NCBI GenBank assembly: GCA_034508935.3
Contig: CM067443.1
Span: forward strand, 99,189,202-99,253,201
Reading direction: 5' to 3'
Origin: Berghia stephanieae
Taxonomy: Eukaryota > Mollusca > Gastropoda > Nudibranchia > Aeolidiidae
DNA length: 64,000 nucleotides
Shown one piece after another: positions 46,697 to 60,734 of the stretch; position 1 is the first letter of the stretch, and each line of letters begins with the position of its first letter. Below the pieces are notes generated by a model. That model did no database searches, was not told the DNA's origin, and worked only from the letters and a program-made list of their open reading frames with translations. Position numbers and translations under genes: made by a program.

Positions 46697-49600
46697 ATGT
46701 CAAAACCACTTAGATTGTCACTAATTCGGGTAAGTTAACATATGTGTACTATTGTTATACTGTTTACTGTTATATACTAAGCTTTACTCGAATCAAACGT
46801 AAGTGGCAGACAGGGGGAGGTATTATCTACACATTTAACATTTATAGCATGCTAGCAGAGTAAGTTCTAGTGCGGCTAATTTGTGGTCTTGTGGTATTAT
46901 GACATGACACGCACCTTCTAACCAGAGAGTTTGGAGTTTGAGTCTCACTCTGAGCAGCGCACAGTTGAGTTCTTGGAAAATGCTCTTTACTCAAATCACT
47001 TTACATTCTCTCATCGTACTCAGGTGTAAAAAGAGTACCTGGCCGTCAATAGCATTGTCTCTGTTAGATAAAATGTCATATTGCGTAACAGGCATCATAC
47101 ATGTTAAATGGTGCTCATAAAACCCCTAGGTAAGGACATGGTTTTCTAATCCCGGGCAATGGATGTTGTTATTGTTATCCAGGGATTGCACTGTTCATCA
47201 TATAATAATAAGGGCACTGCCTTAATGCCGACACTGATCTCACAGGTTAACCATACACCTCACACATTCTTCAAGTCAATCATTCCTTTAAAATAATTAA
47301 ACAAAAACCCGTTTTCTCAAGAGTAAAGTGATCAGAGCGTCAGTAATAAGCTGGCAATCAAATTGTGGTCAATGAGATGCAATAATAATGACAGAAAAAG
47401 AAAGAAGACCATACAAATTATCGATATAACTAGCACTAGCAGTCATCTCATAGTTTTTGGAGACATGCTGATTACTTTCCTCAAACCTTCAACGGCTTGT
47501 ATTTGCAAAAGGCCCCACGGGCCCATCACTGCAAATGTTCAGTTGCATCCATGCAGGTTTAAATAAACAAATGACAATGGATTTAGATCTAGGAACGGTG
47601 ATCAAGGCCAGTAAATTGGTTGAATGACAAGTTTGGTAAATCCATTTAGGGTATCACCTGCCTGCATTAGCAACGGTCCATCTGGTCTGTCTGTCTAGTC
47701 AGCTGATCCTGCGTAGGACGTTGCTTCCCGAACTTTCTTGCGAAACAGATTACGGTTTTCCGCCAGTCTACTTGCTTGAGTTGTTGTCATTCCCACATAT
47801 ATCTTGTTCCCAGCTTCTTGTTGGTCTACCTCTTCCTCTCTTGCCGTCTACCCTTGTACCATCTGGTACATGGTGGAATAGTCAAAGACCCAACAGAACT
47901 AATGCCAGGCTTCAGGAATGGAAATAGATAACAGTGTGTCACATCAAACCTACTGACAGCCATGGCAGTACTGCTGTAAACATGCATCGATGGGGTATGA
48001 GGGGAGTCAGCCGACTGTCCCCACTGTCAGGGAATGCCAGAGACAACAGACCACATAGTGCTGCACTGCCCTGTGACATGATTGGCAGATTTCAAGGCTG
48101 TCCTCAGCTGTGGTGAAACTGACTGGAGACTTCCTGCATGGAGATGTAACAATACGCTACTACTTCTACTGACATGCTAGGTAATGAGTGAAAAATGGCA
48201 TAAGTCCTTTTCACTCAGTCGTCAACCACCCATATATGTATATATGTAATGATGTGCTCTCCTATTTAATTTAAGGAACCTGAGTTATGATATATATAAA
48301 TACCTGATATACTTATATATATACACATTGGTTGTGATTCACTTGTTACACTAGTTTTGAGTTATTGGATGGATTATACTTTTATTTCAGGCTTCCAAAT
48401 TCTTACGTCAGCAAAGTGTCACAAAGCTGAGTAGAACATACAGCAAAACAACCGCTCCTGTCTCATTTGGAAATGTGTCCCCCAGCATGTCAGAAAGCAA
48501 ATCCTTTGCTTTACAAATGCCTGGGGATTTATTATCTTCAGATGAACAGATGATGAAAGATACAGGTAATTTATTCTTACTGTTCCATCTATAGTTTTTG
48601 GCAACTCTGCATTGGATAGTGTTTAGACTGATTTATAGCTATCATTTAGATTTGGAGGTAATTTAGTAAAAACTCCTAAGAATTTGTTTGACTCCTTGAG
48701 TGCTCTACATGAGCACTCAAACATATGTGACTAGAGTTATTTTGCCTCGTGGGCGATAGATTTTATGTATTATCTTTTTATTTATCAATTACTTATACTT
48801 GTAAAGCTGTTGATGCATTCGTTGTATGCAGAATTTTATGTATAGTATAGTTGAGCCTCCCTCCCAAATTAGATCTGATCTGTAGTCATTCCTTAGAGAA
48901 AGTCACTAGAGTAGGTCTGGTCAAACGACCAGTAGATCCAACAGTCTCAATAGACTTAAGAAGATGAGCCGACTATGCTATGCTATTATGTAACCACCTG
49001 AGCCCCCATCTTGATGAGACCCAGTCTATAGTACTATTAGAGATCTGAGATGAGACAGCAGGGTGGATGAAATCCTGTTGAAACCCACTACTTTTCCCAG
49101 ACTGAAGTACTCCCCTCGACTCGTATTGTGCTGGTGCTTACTATTACTGACGTTATAGTATGTTAGCTTCACCATCACCTTCCATTTTCTGGAGCTGAAA
49201 TTACAGCAAAGGGGCATTACATGAGCAAGCTCAATCTTTGTGGTTTAAAAGAAAAATCAGTTTAATAGTTTGTTTACATCAGCTTTTCTTGTTTGAATTG
49301 ACAAATTATTCATAAAATCAAAATGTAGCACCAACTTTTAGAGCTTAAGCTGTTTTTTATAATGAAAGTTATAGGAGAAGGTCGTTCGTCTGGGTGAAAG
49401 TGGACAAAGTGTAAGAGTACTGAAATTATTGGAATAATGACGTTCTAAATCACCTACATGATTTTGCATTTACTTGTTTGTATAGAGACTATTTGCATAT
49501 ATTTGTTTCCCCAGCTGTGATAATAATATTCCTATTTCATTGTGTTGTCCAGTAGACTCTCAGCTAATAAGACATGCACATTTTATCATCTGCTGTATTA

Positions 49601-52600
49601 ATTGCTCTCATGCGTCATAGTGAGGTCAAGGATCTTAGCTAGGTGTTAAATATCATTATTTATTAATGTTGTATGACCTGGTATTTCTTACTTGATGTAT
49701 CTTGTATATCTGTCAGCTATTATTTCTATAGCCCGCTCCACACTTGATGCTACATTCCCTACAAAATTGATCTGATTAACATGCCTTAGATCGAGTTTTT
49801 TGTTTTCCAATGTTTGTTATATTTTTTCTTGTATAGTAATAAGGTATTTGATATTAGAAAATCAGACCAGCAAATCGTTAGGGTGCAGCTAATAGAGATT
49901 GCAGCAAATTGGAATAATTAGCCCTACTGTATCGTTTTCCTTTTTTGTTGATGTATTCAATAACAGCTGTTAGCTATAAACTCAGTTTATGTTGCTTTAA
50001 TTGAGTAGGGGCTATTGTATGACAAATTATTTTACACCAAGATCTAATTTAGAGTCAACCAACCTATGTCTGCTTGATGAATAACCAGTAGAAGAGAGAA
50101 AAATGACTACCTGGTTTCTTTTCATTAAAAGAAATAAAAGTTGTAATATGAAGTTAATGAAAAACTATTAAAGATTTTATTTTTATTTGTATTTTTACAG
50201 TTGCAAGATTAGCTCAGGAGAGGATCCAACCCTTTGTATCTGAGATGGATGAGAAGAGTCAAATGGATCCTGCTGTTCTCCAAGCCCTCTTTGAAAATGG
50301 GGTATTTATACATTTTGCATGATTAAATTAACTTTGTATAAAAGAAATGTTTACACTTGCAAGTCACTATATAATCGAGTTTAAGTCTTCTTCTTCTATT
50401 TTGGTTCACTTCAACTGTCAACTTTTGTTCAATGGTTTTGTTGTTTTGTTTTTTGTGGGGGTTTTTTGTTTTTTGTTTTTTTTTTTTTGTGGGTTTTTTT
50501 TTGTTTTTTGTTTTTGTTTGGTGGCAGAGAATGCAATTATTGTGAAGTATTTTTGAATTAAAGTTCTAAAAGATAGTCCTTAACATTTGATTCTGTAAAG
50601 GCTTGTGAGATAATTCTTAACAATTCTCCTTGTCTGAAATACTATGTTAAATGTATTCTATAACTTATCGTGGTATTGATTTTATTAACAAGTACTTTGA
50701 TTTAATAATCAATCATTTACAGTAACTTGTTTTTTTTTTATCTCCTTGATAGCTGATGGGTATTGAAATACCTGCCAAGTATGGTGGCACAGACTCCAGT
50801 TTTTTTGTTGCAAACATTGTCATAGAGGAGCTGGCTAAAGTTGACCCTTCAGTGAGCGTATGTTGTGATGTCCAAAACACTCTTATCAACAAACTTTTTG
50901 TTGACCTTGGCACAGAGGAGCAGAAAGAAAAGTATCTCCCAAAACTTGTCTCAAATATGGTACGTTGATTTGTTATGTATTTACCTAAGTTCCAGAAAAA
51001 TATGTTTTTGAATATCTTTTTTTTTTCTTAATGAACTTTGGGGTCCGATAATTCAACAGTAAAGCACTTGCCTAGACGTGTAAATTCTCAGTCAATTAAC
51101 TGAAATCAGTCAATTTGTCAAATTCAAATATTTTTAAAAAGGAAAGAAAGAAAGAATTCATGAATCGTAGTCGAATGACCGTGAAGTAATTAGGAATGTT
51201 CCGCAGCGCTACACATAGCTCTAGGGCCGTTTATATTTACGATGGATATATATTGCCAAGGCTAAGCGACGCTTCTTAGAATTGCCGTGTCTGAACACAC
51301 CCCAGTGTATTTTCATACAGCCTTCGTGAAATTATCTTTTCACTTTCCAAACCTGTCGTGATCCCAATGGTAGCCAATTTTAACTGAGCCGCCGAGCGAT
51401 AAAATTCACTGTTTCATCTAAGCCAAAATTGACCACATTTACTTGGTAGAGCCTAAAAGTATTAAAGAGTTTAATGCAAAAGCCGGAAGTGCGTTATGAA
51501 GACACCTTTAAATGGAAAGTTATACGATTGCTACAAGCACATCTCGATTGCCTCACGTTGTAAACAAACTGGTTGACCGTTTCTTCACTGATGTGGGTAC
51601 CTAATTATAAGAACCAATTGTAAGTAGTCTAATTAATTCCCACGTAAATTAGTTTTCTGCCATTGTTTTGCTCAAGTGAGCTTGCTGTTTACTATTCATC
51701 TTGATTCTTTGGATTTTTCTGATACGATACAAAGAGTTTCAGTGAGGTTCAACTTCAGTCTCAGTCAATTTTTATAGAGCTCATTTACAGGTCTGCTTGC
51801 CTCACAAGCAAAGATTTTGGAACGAATCTGGGTTCAATGGTTGAGTAACTTGGTATGTTTTGATCTTGTGGAAAGTTCTTTGCGTTAGATGTTCTTCCCA
51901 TCCAAAGAAATGCAAATAATTGTAGCTGTCTGTTCATCGCTATAGAAATCAAATAAACTCCTTCCATCTCCCGGGTCTGAAGGACTGCTTTTAATTAAAT
52001 TGTTGCTTCTTACTATATTTTAGCACATTGACATCAGCTATATGGCAGCTATTTCATGATACATTGTTACTCTTATGTTGTATAATCATCTATCCTGCTA
52101 ATAACATAATCTTTTACCTTGAGCCATGTGAAGCACAATGTTATTTTCTGTTTTGGATTAGATAATATATTCATCTTATCTTATCTTATTGATAGAACAA
52201 TAAAAATGTAGAATAGGCAGTGGTTTAACAATAGGAATGTGAATCTGGATGTGAGGATAATAAAAGAACTCTTGAATTGCAAGTGGTTTGCTTGAGGATA
52301 TAGGCACCGAACTCTCTTTGATCAGATAGTTGTAAACAAAAGCTCACAGTTTGATTTTGTTCTTTAAAAAATATTTCTCCATTTTCAATCTTTCCTTCTT
52401 TCTTTATTTCTTAGTTTATATATATATATATATATATTTATTTATTTTTTTTATTTTTTTTTTCTTTGTGGGTGAGAAGTGTATATATTACACTTTGTTA
52501 TATTTTACATTACATTTTCACATGTAAATTTATTTTCAGGTTGGATCTTTCTGTCTATCTGAGTCAGAATCTGGCTCTGATGCATTTGCTTTGAAGACAT

Positions 52601-54525
52601 CAGCCGTTAAAGATGGAGACCACTATGTTATAAATGGAACAAAGCTATGGATTACAAATGCTGAATATGCTGGAGTCTTTTTGGTGATGGCAAATGCCAA
52701 GCCAACAGATGTATGTATTTTGACCTGGTTCCGTCTCTTCTTATCTTTTACTTTTAATTATCAGCCTCATTCAGAGCACAATTTAATATTTCTGATATTT
52801 TAAGTTACTTCAAGGCCTGTTTTGTAAAGCCTAAACACAAACAGATTCTGACCTTTTCGTTTTAAGACATAGACAATTAATAGTGAAAGGGATTTCTCTT
52901 GTGTCGTTTAGTTGAGTCCGTCCAAACTGTAATCAACTTGCTTGGTATGTTAAAGTGTTTTGTTTTGTTTTTTTAAATGATTATAATTATATTGCTTTGT
53001 TTTCTCTCTACATACTACATGACATCATTTTTTTTTATTTTTTTTTCATTTAGGGATACAAAGGGATCACATGCTTTATCGTTGATAAAGACACTGAAGG
53101 ACTGAGTATCGGCAAAAAGGAAAATAAGCTTGGAATCAGGGCATCCAGTACATGTCCTGTTACGTTTGAAAATGTCAGGGTAAGGACACAAGATTTCGTG
53201 TCTCTATCCTTTTTTTTCTGAGTGAGCCTTTTGTAAGACATCTTGAAAGTAATGCACATTATAGGTGTATTTAATCAAATCTTAGTGAAAGGGCTAACTT
53301 GTGAAAGTGTCTTGTTTCGACCCATAATGTTAATTTCAAAATGAAATTCTTTTTATGTGCTTTTCTGGTGAACTTTTACATAGACACGCTCTATTCTTTA
53401 GATAGTTTTATAGCAAATAAATTGGTAGGTCTAATTCTACTATATTTAAAATTAAAAATAAGATTTGAATGCAAACATGTGTATGAAGTCGGATCCTTAT
53501 TTTAGTAGGTCTTCCTAAGACCAAGATAAGGATGGGACTCCATACAAATGTCTATCATTTAAATGTTAAATCTTACTTTATAATTTGGTTGAATTAGAAT
53601 TCACAAAAACAACAAATACAAGGATGGGATGAGAACAAAATCCATATTTTGTAATGATTTGGGAGAATTTCCAATAAGATAAGATCCTAAAAATTTCCCC
53701 TTTTAAAAAAAAAATTTTGTTTGGATTAATATCTTCTCCAAAACTTGCGTCTCTCTCAATTACACTTGAGATTTTTCAAATGAGCACCATGAGTTTTTCG
53801 AATGAATAATAGAGAGTAACACTATCTTAATGAGCATAGAAAACACTGCTACTCCAGACAAGATGGTGGGGGAAAATGTTGAGAAGTTGTATTTTGGGTT
53901 TTTTTTCAGTTCAGTCTGAGAACAATGGAAATCTGATGACAATAGTTAGAGTGGATTTATAAACGTTTTATAGACATATGGTTGGACCTGGAAGTAGGCA
54001 TAAAATTTATAAGCTTTATGAAACGATCGTATCGACTAAAATGTGAGTGTCCCTACTTATTTTATATGCTCTAACCAATATCGAGCACTCTAGTACCTAC
54101 AAGTACCCACCAATGCTCATATATATATATTGAAATTTTTTTTATCCCACAGGTACCTGCCAGTAATATCTTAGGGGACTTTGGTAAAGGTTACAAATAT
54201 GCAATTGAAATGTTGAATGGAGGACGAATTGGCATTGCTGCCCAGGTGAGGAGATAAATATTTAGATCGGTTTTAATTGTATTCATATGTTTGAAATATA
54301 ACCAAATGCTTTTCTTGTTAATGTTGACACTTTACTTTGAGTCATTGTTATTCAGAAGTAAACCAATATGTGACTGAAATTTTTCTGAGGTCTATATTAA
54401 GATTTTGATTTAACTCTCTAGACTTTAGATGAAAATATTTTCCATTCATGTGAAGTCAAAAGTTCTAATTCATCATCATCATCATTTGTTCTCCTTCTTC
54501 TCTTCATTTTCTCCTGCTCTTTCTC

Positions 54526-54580
<55 letters not shown>

Positions 54581-57146
54581 GTATAAACCAAGTGCATTAC
54601 AGTCAATATACAACAGGAAAAGAAAAAATATGGTACTTTCCTGATTGTAGTGTTGGCACATTGATACACAAGAGAAACATTTATCTTGAAAATAGGTGAA
54701 GATGACTGTCAACATTATTAGGTGGAGGAATAATGGAATGAAATCAAATTTCGAATAGAATCATTAATTTTTAAACCTTGTTTCCTCAAGGCTTGTAATG
54801 ATTTAAAATTCATCATGTCGTCTGTTGTTTTATTGTACAGACATATAGTTTAATTAAAATTATATTTAAACACTATTTTACAGCTTCTTTAGAATTCAAA
54901 ATATATTTTCCCTCATAACGAGAAAAAAAGAGTCATCAATGACAAAATTTACAGAATGAATGCAATATTCAAATATTTAAATCCTGAATGCTTTTATTCT
55001 GTTCATTCAAATTTTTAAAACTATTTGTAGATGCTTGGTTTGGCTCAGGGCTGCTTTCATCATGCTGTGCAATACACTATGGAGAGGAAGCAGTTTGGAC
55101 GAAGGATATATGACTTTCAAGTAAGTATTCCTTTGTTTGTAGTTTGTTCGGGTTTTCTTTTTTCTACTTTCATTTTTTTAGGGGGGGGGGGGGGGGGGGG
55201 GGCATTGTTGCATGATTTTGATTTTTAACAAAAAAAAAAATTTTTTGTGTGTGTTTTACAAACATATTTTCACTTTTTCATTTTTCTCAAAATACTGCTA
55301 AGGCTTCTTACCTTAGCATAGTATTATTTTCATCTGTCTATGTTCCCCTCGGAATTTCAATTTTACAACAAAAAGAAAGAGAGAGAGGTATTAGCTTGAT
55401 ATTATCTTATTCTTAATTTGTTCTAATGAATGTAAGATATATTATTTTTTTGAAATAAATAAATGTATATTGCATTTGGATTTTTTAAAACATTTTTATC
55501 AGGGTCTTCAGCACCAAATTGCCCATGTAGCAACTCAGATTCACGCTGGGCGAATGATGATGTGCAATGCTGCACGTAGACATGAAATGGGACTTCCAAT
55601 TGTCAAGGAAGCGGCTATGGTCAAATATCATGCTGGAGAGGTATCATTGTTACCTTTAATTTTGTCACAATAGAACGTCAACGATAGAAAACCTCAAACA
55701 ATTGGGGTTTTTTGTTTTGTTTTTATTTTTTAGTTGTTTTAGGGGGGGGGGGGGGGTGGGGGGCAGATAATTCCAATGTATGTGAACCACTGTTTCAACA
55801 TGATAATATGTCTGTTAACGATGTAATTGAAAATTGGAATTAGGTTCAGTTTTGTTTAATAAAGGGGAACAAATTTTTTTCCATAAATCGAAAAAGAAAA
55901 ATAGAAATTGTTACTATCAAATTGACATCAATTTTTATTATTGACATTCGGTTATCACCAACACAGTACCAGAATGAGGCAAGTGGTCTTATATTTTACT
56001 TTCATACGATTCTTGTGGAGATTACCTTGCTTTTATTATTTTTAAGACTTGGGTACATTAAACATCATATCAAAGAATTATTGATTCAAGTACATTTTAG
56101 ATGGTTATTCAAAAGTCCATTATTATTGCTATTACTTCTTTTTTTAAATTTTTATTATTAGTAGTGGAAGTGGTAGTAGTAGTATTTGTTTTCATTATAA
56201 TGATTAAAATGATGAGACATTCCTTTGACTTATGACAGGTTGCCACTTTAACCACATCCAAGTGCATCGAGTGGATGGGAGGTGTTGGATACAGTAAAGA
56301 ATATCCTGTAGAAAAATTCTATAGGGATTGTAAAATCGGTAAGATTTTACCTTTTTTTTTTTTGGGGGGGGGGGGGGGTAAAAATTTCTAATCTTGCAAA
56401 GTTGCTGCACATCTATGTATCCATAGTGAGGCCTGCCTTCTTTTTAAAAAAGTTTTGTAATGTTTAATCCAGTTGGCAAACCCGTGGTAAATAGTCTTCT
56501 GAGCTAACATATTTTGTCAATGTTGAACATAGTGATTAAAGACAACCAAGAGGAGAAAACGACATTCAAAATTATGTTCATTTAAAAAATATTTTTATTA
56601 TGCTGTTTTGGGTCTATTGATTTTCACTCTAGTTATTATTTGTGGCGACTAATTTGGATTTCATATGAAAATCTGTATGAACCTGACACTTATAATTAAA
56701 TTTTAAGTTTGTCCTATATAATTTGAGCCAAAATTAATACCTTTTCAGAGGAGAGTGAGATTGTTACAACTTCAAAATTATTCCTTTTTTTTTTTTTTTA
56801 ATTTAATTTGGAACATTTTTATAAGAAACTCAATATCATCTCATTCATATACGAAAGTGGGGGCTTTTTGTTGTTTTTTTTTTTTGTTTTGCTTTTGGTG
56901 GTTGTGGTGTTTGGATTTTTTTCTTTTTTGGGGGGGTGGGGGGGGGGGGGTGGTTGGTGGGTTTGTTTTGTTTATTTTTGTTTGGGTCGGGGGTTGTTTT
57001 AAGCAGAAGGTTATTTACAATTTTATTTCATGTTTTTTAACTTTACATTTAATTATATTATTCTAGGTACAATTTATGAAGGAACAAGCAACATTCAACT
57101 CAATACGATTGCCAAATGTCTGGAACACGAAGGAATTACATTGTGA
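46697..57146 (+). CDS. ACADSB: short/branched-chain specific acyl-CoA dehydrogenase, mitochondrial (11 exons)
   Basis: FAD enzyme that desaturates 2-methylbutyryl-CoA and related acyl-CoAs in isoleucine breakdown, passing electrons to ETF. Exons: 46697-46729, 48391-48565, 50201-50301, 50753-50959, 52540-52710, 53054-53179, 54153-54245, 55031-55120, 55503-55640, 56239-56338, 57067-57146. All GT/AG and frame-consistent; 437 aa against 432 in human. The N-terminus is an Arg/Ser-rich presequence ([18 protein letters not shown]). Both family signatures are intact: [13 protein letters not shown] (177-189) and [20 protein letters not shown] (from 389). The catalytic base is the Glu of GTIYEGTS (about E416). 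[26 protein letters not shown] and [16 protein letters not shown] match ACADSB more closely than ACADS or ACADM as I recall them. AATAAA at 57489 is a likely poly(A) signal. Confidence 0.95.
46872..47115 (+). mobile_element. SINE family S2 in ACADSB intron 1
   Basis: cggctaatttgtggtcttgtgg head, degenerate B box (agtttggagtttgagtctc), and body with gagttcttggaaaatgctc and gtgtaaaaagagtacctgg; the tail is degraded. Confidence 0.7.
47880..48120 (+). mobile_element. LINE (non-LTR retrotransposon) 3' ORF remnant
   Basis: Across shifted frames it gives residues like the C-terminus of non-LTR reverse transcriptases: [10 protein letters not shown] followed by [20 protein letters not shown], a Cys/His cluster of the CxxC…H…C type. 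Short, with frame breaks, no upstream RT core recognised. In ACADSB intron 1. Confidence 0.45.
48620..50200. other. ACADSB intron 2, nothing recognised
   Basis: AT-rich intron; I see no repeat family member or RNA gene. Confidence 0.5.
50430..50520 (+). repeat. T/G-rich island in ACADSB intron 3
   Basis: Short version of the T-run with G-interruption islands, on the sense strand of the gene. Confidence 0.85.
51035..51970. other. possible old tRNA-SINE scraps in ACADSB intron 4
   Basis: gtccgataattcaacagtaaagcactt near 51040 and gcttgcctcacaagc…gaatctgggttcaatgg near 51790-51840 look like degraded tRNA heads, the latter with a passable B box. No full element or flanking duplication was found. 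Confidence 0.3.
54529..54578. repeat. (ACT)n microsatellite
   Basis: About 16 ACT units in ACADSB intron 7. Confidence 0.95.
55180..55202 (+). repeat. poly-G run in ACADSB intron 8
   Basis: About 22 consecutive Gs, 60 bp after exon 8; similar runs at 55742-55755 (intron 9) and 56363-56379 (intron 10), all on the sense strand and each within about 100 bp of the preceding donor. Confidence 0.9.
56865..57000 (+). repeat. T-run / G-run island in ACADSB intron 10
   Basis: T tract, then TTGGTGG-type words, then G runs around 56931-56951; ends 65 bp before the last exon. Confidence 0.9.
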
Positions 57147-57488
57147 TGTGATGATGATGATTATGTAATTTATTGTTTTGGGAATTTTTTGTTGTTTTTT
57201 GGGGGATTTTTTGTACAAAGTATTACAATGTTAAATGAGATTTTCAATTACATTCATGTTACCAATACTGATTGGTTATCCAATCATGACAATGAACAGT
57301 ATGTGATTTAGTAAAACCTGTAAAATGTATAAATTATTGAAGGAGGGCATTAATTTAGCAGCTTCAATATTTGACATGATATTGTTCACTGTTTCCAGTC
57401 ACTGACAGTGTTTGTTTTATATCATTTGGTTGATTTTAATTGTCTAAGACAGAACAATTGTGATAAAGTTTTATATACTATGTTGAGA

Positions 57489-57494
57489 AATAAA
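57489..57494 (+). promoter_or_regulatory. candidate ACADSB poly(A) signal
   Basis: AATAAA 343 bp after the stop codon; the first canonical hexamer in the 3' flank. Confidence 0.55.
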
Positions 57495-57659
57495 ATTTAT
57501 AAGAATGTTTGTGTCGGGTATCATGCCATTCCGCCATTTATTTATTGAAACCCGGCTTAGTTGTTTGAGGTTTGGGGTTTTTTTGTCCTTGACGAGAGCT
57601 TATCAGTCATTGATAATTTGAGAAATTTGTAAAGAATTTCTATGGACAATATCTAATCT

Positions 57660-57765
57660 TTCTTGGGGTTTTTTTTTCCCTTTTTTTATTTATTGTAGTT
57701 TTTTTGTTTTTTTTTGGTTTGTTTTTGTTTTTTTAATTGGGGGGCTGGGGGGGGGGGGGGGAGAG
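57660..57765 (+). repeat. T-run / G-run island downstream of ACADSB
   Basis: T tracts with single Gs closing in a G run at about 57741-57761. Confidence 0.9.
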
Positions 57766-58915
57766 AATTGTATTGAGGGGAGTTCCTATCCAAATTTTTG
57801 AAATATTTTAAGATGTTATGATACAGTATTAGACTCTGCTTAATTCTATATTGAAATCATTTATATTGATAAGATATATAAAAGGCTTAGGGGTTAGACG
57901 AAGTATTTCATTGATTTCTTATTCTTTTGCAATGTGAATCTCTACTTAGAGTTATCAGTATTCTTCTTCCTTTTTAATTTAAAAAAAAAATATTTTCTAT
58001 TATGATATGAATATTTCCAGATCTTTCAACGTCACTTTTTTTTTTTAATTTTTTATGAAGAGTGAGTTTCTTCTTTTCTTCAACATTTTCGATTCCTGTG
58101 ATACTTTTTTGGTTAAAAAATATCTTTTGTTCTGAAATGCTTCATTTAATTTTCTTTAAATGTTGATAGTCCTTACAATGTATGTCAAATTTTGAGCCAA
58201 TTATTGATATGGCGGTAACATATCAGTCCTATAGTTTAGACTTGTCATTGTAGTGCAAAATTATTTTGGGTCATTTCATGTCACTGGGTTATATAGAATC
58301 TTCCTCAGATCATCTTGTCATTGTCTCATCGATAGTCAAAAGATAAGAGAAACAATCAGTATAAATTATATTTATTAATAAGATCAGAAAGTCCTTTTTG
58401 ACAGCGGTTGGCTGAGGCTATTTGTGGGTATTCCATCCCCCAATTCTGTTGTCGTGTTCTCTGTTCTTTAATGTTAATGAGACAACTTAGTTTTGCTTAT
58501 ATTGTCTCGCTTCACTCGCCCCCTTTATCATAAGTTTTCTTGGATACTGGTCAGCTGGATTCAAAACCTTTGATTATTCAATTATATTCCTATTTACTGG
58601 AATTGAAATAATCTAAGATCATAATGCTAACACCTTAAAATCTTAAATAACAAATATCCACCAACTTCTTAAATTTTATTCACTTAATTTAACAATTTTA
58701 ATAAGTGAATTTTATTTTCTACTTTAATTTGGTCAATTTATTTTTATGTTGTAGAAATCTTTGATATATCTTTAATTCTATTCATACCAAGGGATTTTTA
58801 TGTCTAACAATTCATGTCGACACACTTTTTAGTCTGAAAAGACTGTACATGTATATATAGAACACACTGACTTATTTTCAGTTCTCCCTTTTAATAAAAA
58901 GACATTGTAAAAAAA
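57766..58915. other. intergenic stretch, nothing recognised
   Basis: AT-rich, no repeat family, exon or RNA gene seen. Confidence 0.5.
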
Positions 58916-58919
58916 ATTG

Positions 58920-59055
58920 TAATTTTACCTAACAGGCATCACGTCTCATCCTACATGTTAAGTGTTGCTGATGATTAGGGATCCCTTGTAAATCCTTATA
59001 TAGAGATTTGAGCATAATTAATGGATATTGCGCTGTATAAAAGCTCAAGTTTTTA
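58920..59055 (+). mobile_element. SINE family S2, 3' half
   Basis: aacaggcatcacgtctcatc, atgttaagtgttgctgatg, then a tail with a small insertion, ending ggatattgcgctgtataaaagc. Confidence 0.75.
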
Positions 59056-59576
59056 AAAACTAAGTTGTCTCAGTTTTTTATATCATTTATTGTATCTTTT
59101 TAACTCTATTATTTTCTGTAAATAAACAAGATCATTTAGAATTGTGGGGAATGTGAATCCTTTTGTCTTAGCTATGTAAATGAATATGTCAAGAATCTCA
59201 GTTTTCATGTAGTATTCTATATACTCTGACATGCAGTTTGTACTGAATGCAATATGCAAATAGTGTTATAAAATGCATACTGTAAATCATGTTGTTTTTT
59301 TAAATCAAGTATTGAATAAAGATACGAAGCCAATAAAACAGTAAGATATATATTGTCATATTTTTATAATTTCAATTTCAACTACACTCCAGCACAGTTT
59401 CTTCGAACACATGGTTTCCTCGAACTCATTCAAATGTCCAGAATGTTTTCCTTAATATTCTTTGTTATCATTGCATTCCTTCCTCGAACTAATTTTTATC
59501 TCGAACACTGTTTCCTTGGAACTAATTTCACCAGCCAATGTAAGAAAATTTAATATATCTTTATTCATCCTCAAGC

Positions 59577-59785
59577 CGTGTTCTAGGGTCTATTCTAAGG
59601 GAAGATTGGAATAACCCAGGTGTCAGCCTCAGCACTGCGCCACAAATTGAATATGGAGAGGTGGCTTGCTGAAGGCCACATAATGCGGTGGATATTTGAA
59701 CTAGTTATCTCTTGGGTTCCATACAGCTTAGCCACACTTTAACATATGATTTGTAAACATTTGAATGTATTCCTCTTACTGAGGA
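59577..59785 (+). repeat. S3 tail followed by S4 tail
   Basis: gcttgctgaaggccacataatg…agttatctcttggg matches the S3 end at 34225-34275. Directly after it, atttgtaaacatttgaatgtattcctctt matches the S4 ends at 32530 and 60998. The two tails may belong to one composite repeat. Confidence 0.55.
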
Positions 59786-60103
59786 CATGTGCTTGTGTCT
59801 GGGTGAGACATTTAAGTAATCTCAAACCAAGTTCACTGATGGGATGCTCTTGGAATCTACATCTGTCCCCTTTTTAAACTAATTCCTTTTTGTCTCACTT
59901 TTCTTTGGTGCTTTAATTATAATTCTAGTACTTTTTAATTTTCTTCCTATTTGCTGGCCATGAAATAACCTAGATGTGTTGCAAGCACCATAAAAGCCTT
60001 AAAAGCAAAACAACCTCTCTGTCCATAATGTTTGTCAATTCTGTATTCTCCATGTTCTGGAATCAGACAATTTTTATAAAAAATAATGTCAAGGTGGAAC
60101 TTA

Positions 60104-60192
60104 TTTCCACTGCACCTCAGTTGGGCCTATCTCTGCAATCACCTCAAAGGTGGATGACTCGGATGGGTAATTTGGCGTAACAGGAACGACGT
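60104..60192 (+). pseudogene. U1 snRNA pseudogene fragment
   Basis: Aligns without large gaps to positions about 57 to 147 of the intact U1 at 62217: ttccactgcacctcagttggg versus ttccattgcactccggttggg, then ctctgcaatcacctcaaaggtgg, gatgactcgg, and taatttggcgtaa at the Sm region. The 5' splice-site-pairing end and most of stem-loop I are missing, and the U1A loop is altered, so it is not functional. Confidence 0.8.
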
Positions 60193-60734
60193 AATATTTT
60201 GATTGTCAAAAATATCCAATTGGTCATTGTTCTCTCGTTAAGGTACTTTACACGCATTTCGTAACTTGACCGAGATGGCAATGACTTTCTTGTTAGTTGC
60301 CTATTGGTTTTGAGGATAATTTTAGAATTCTAGAACAAAGAAAGGATGCTCATCAGATGGACTGAACTGTAAAAAACTAAATTTTAGTTCCATGTGATCC
60401 ACTTCCTGAATTATAAAAGTGTTAGGAACCGGATTTACCTTTTTTGTTCTTCTCTGGTTCAGTTTTCCTCGGATCCTCGGATATCAGAGATTTCGAAGTC
60501 AGAGGAGGAATTTCCTCTTCTTCAACATTGCATTTCAACCCAGTAATTTACTGGCAGTGACAGTGAAGAGATGGTGTGGGTTGAAACAAAAATGTGCAGC
60601 TTTTCACTCTCCAGATGTTAGCTAGAGCTGGTTTGTCTATATTTCATGGCCCATAGGTTGAGGTTTCATTCTCCAGAATAAAGGAAGTCATAATATGATA
60701 TCAAGTTATTGATCTGAAAATGGGAGGTGACTCA

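Noticed and set aside
47721-47927. 68-codon ORF upstream of the LINE remnant
   Set aside because: No reverse-transcriptase motif visible; only the Cys/His tail downstream is recognisable.
54482-54715. Minus-strand ORF with a poly-Val stretch
   Set aside because: Frame through the (ACT)n repeat in an ACADSB intron.
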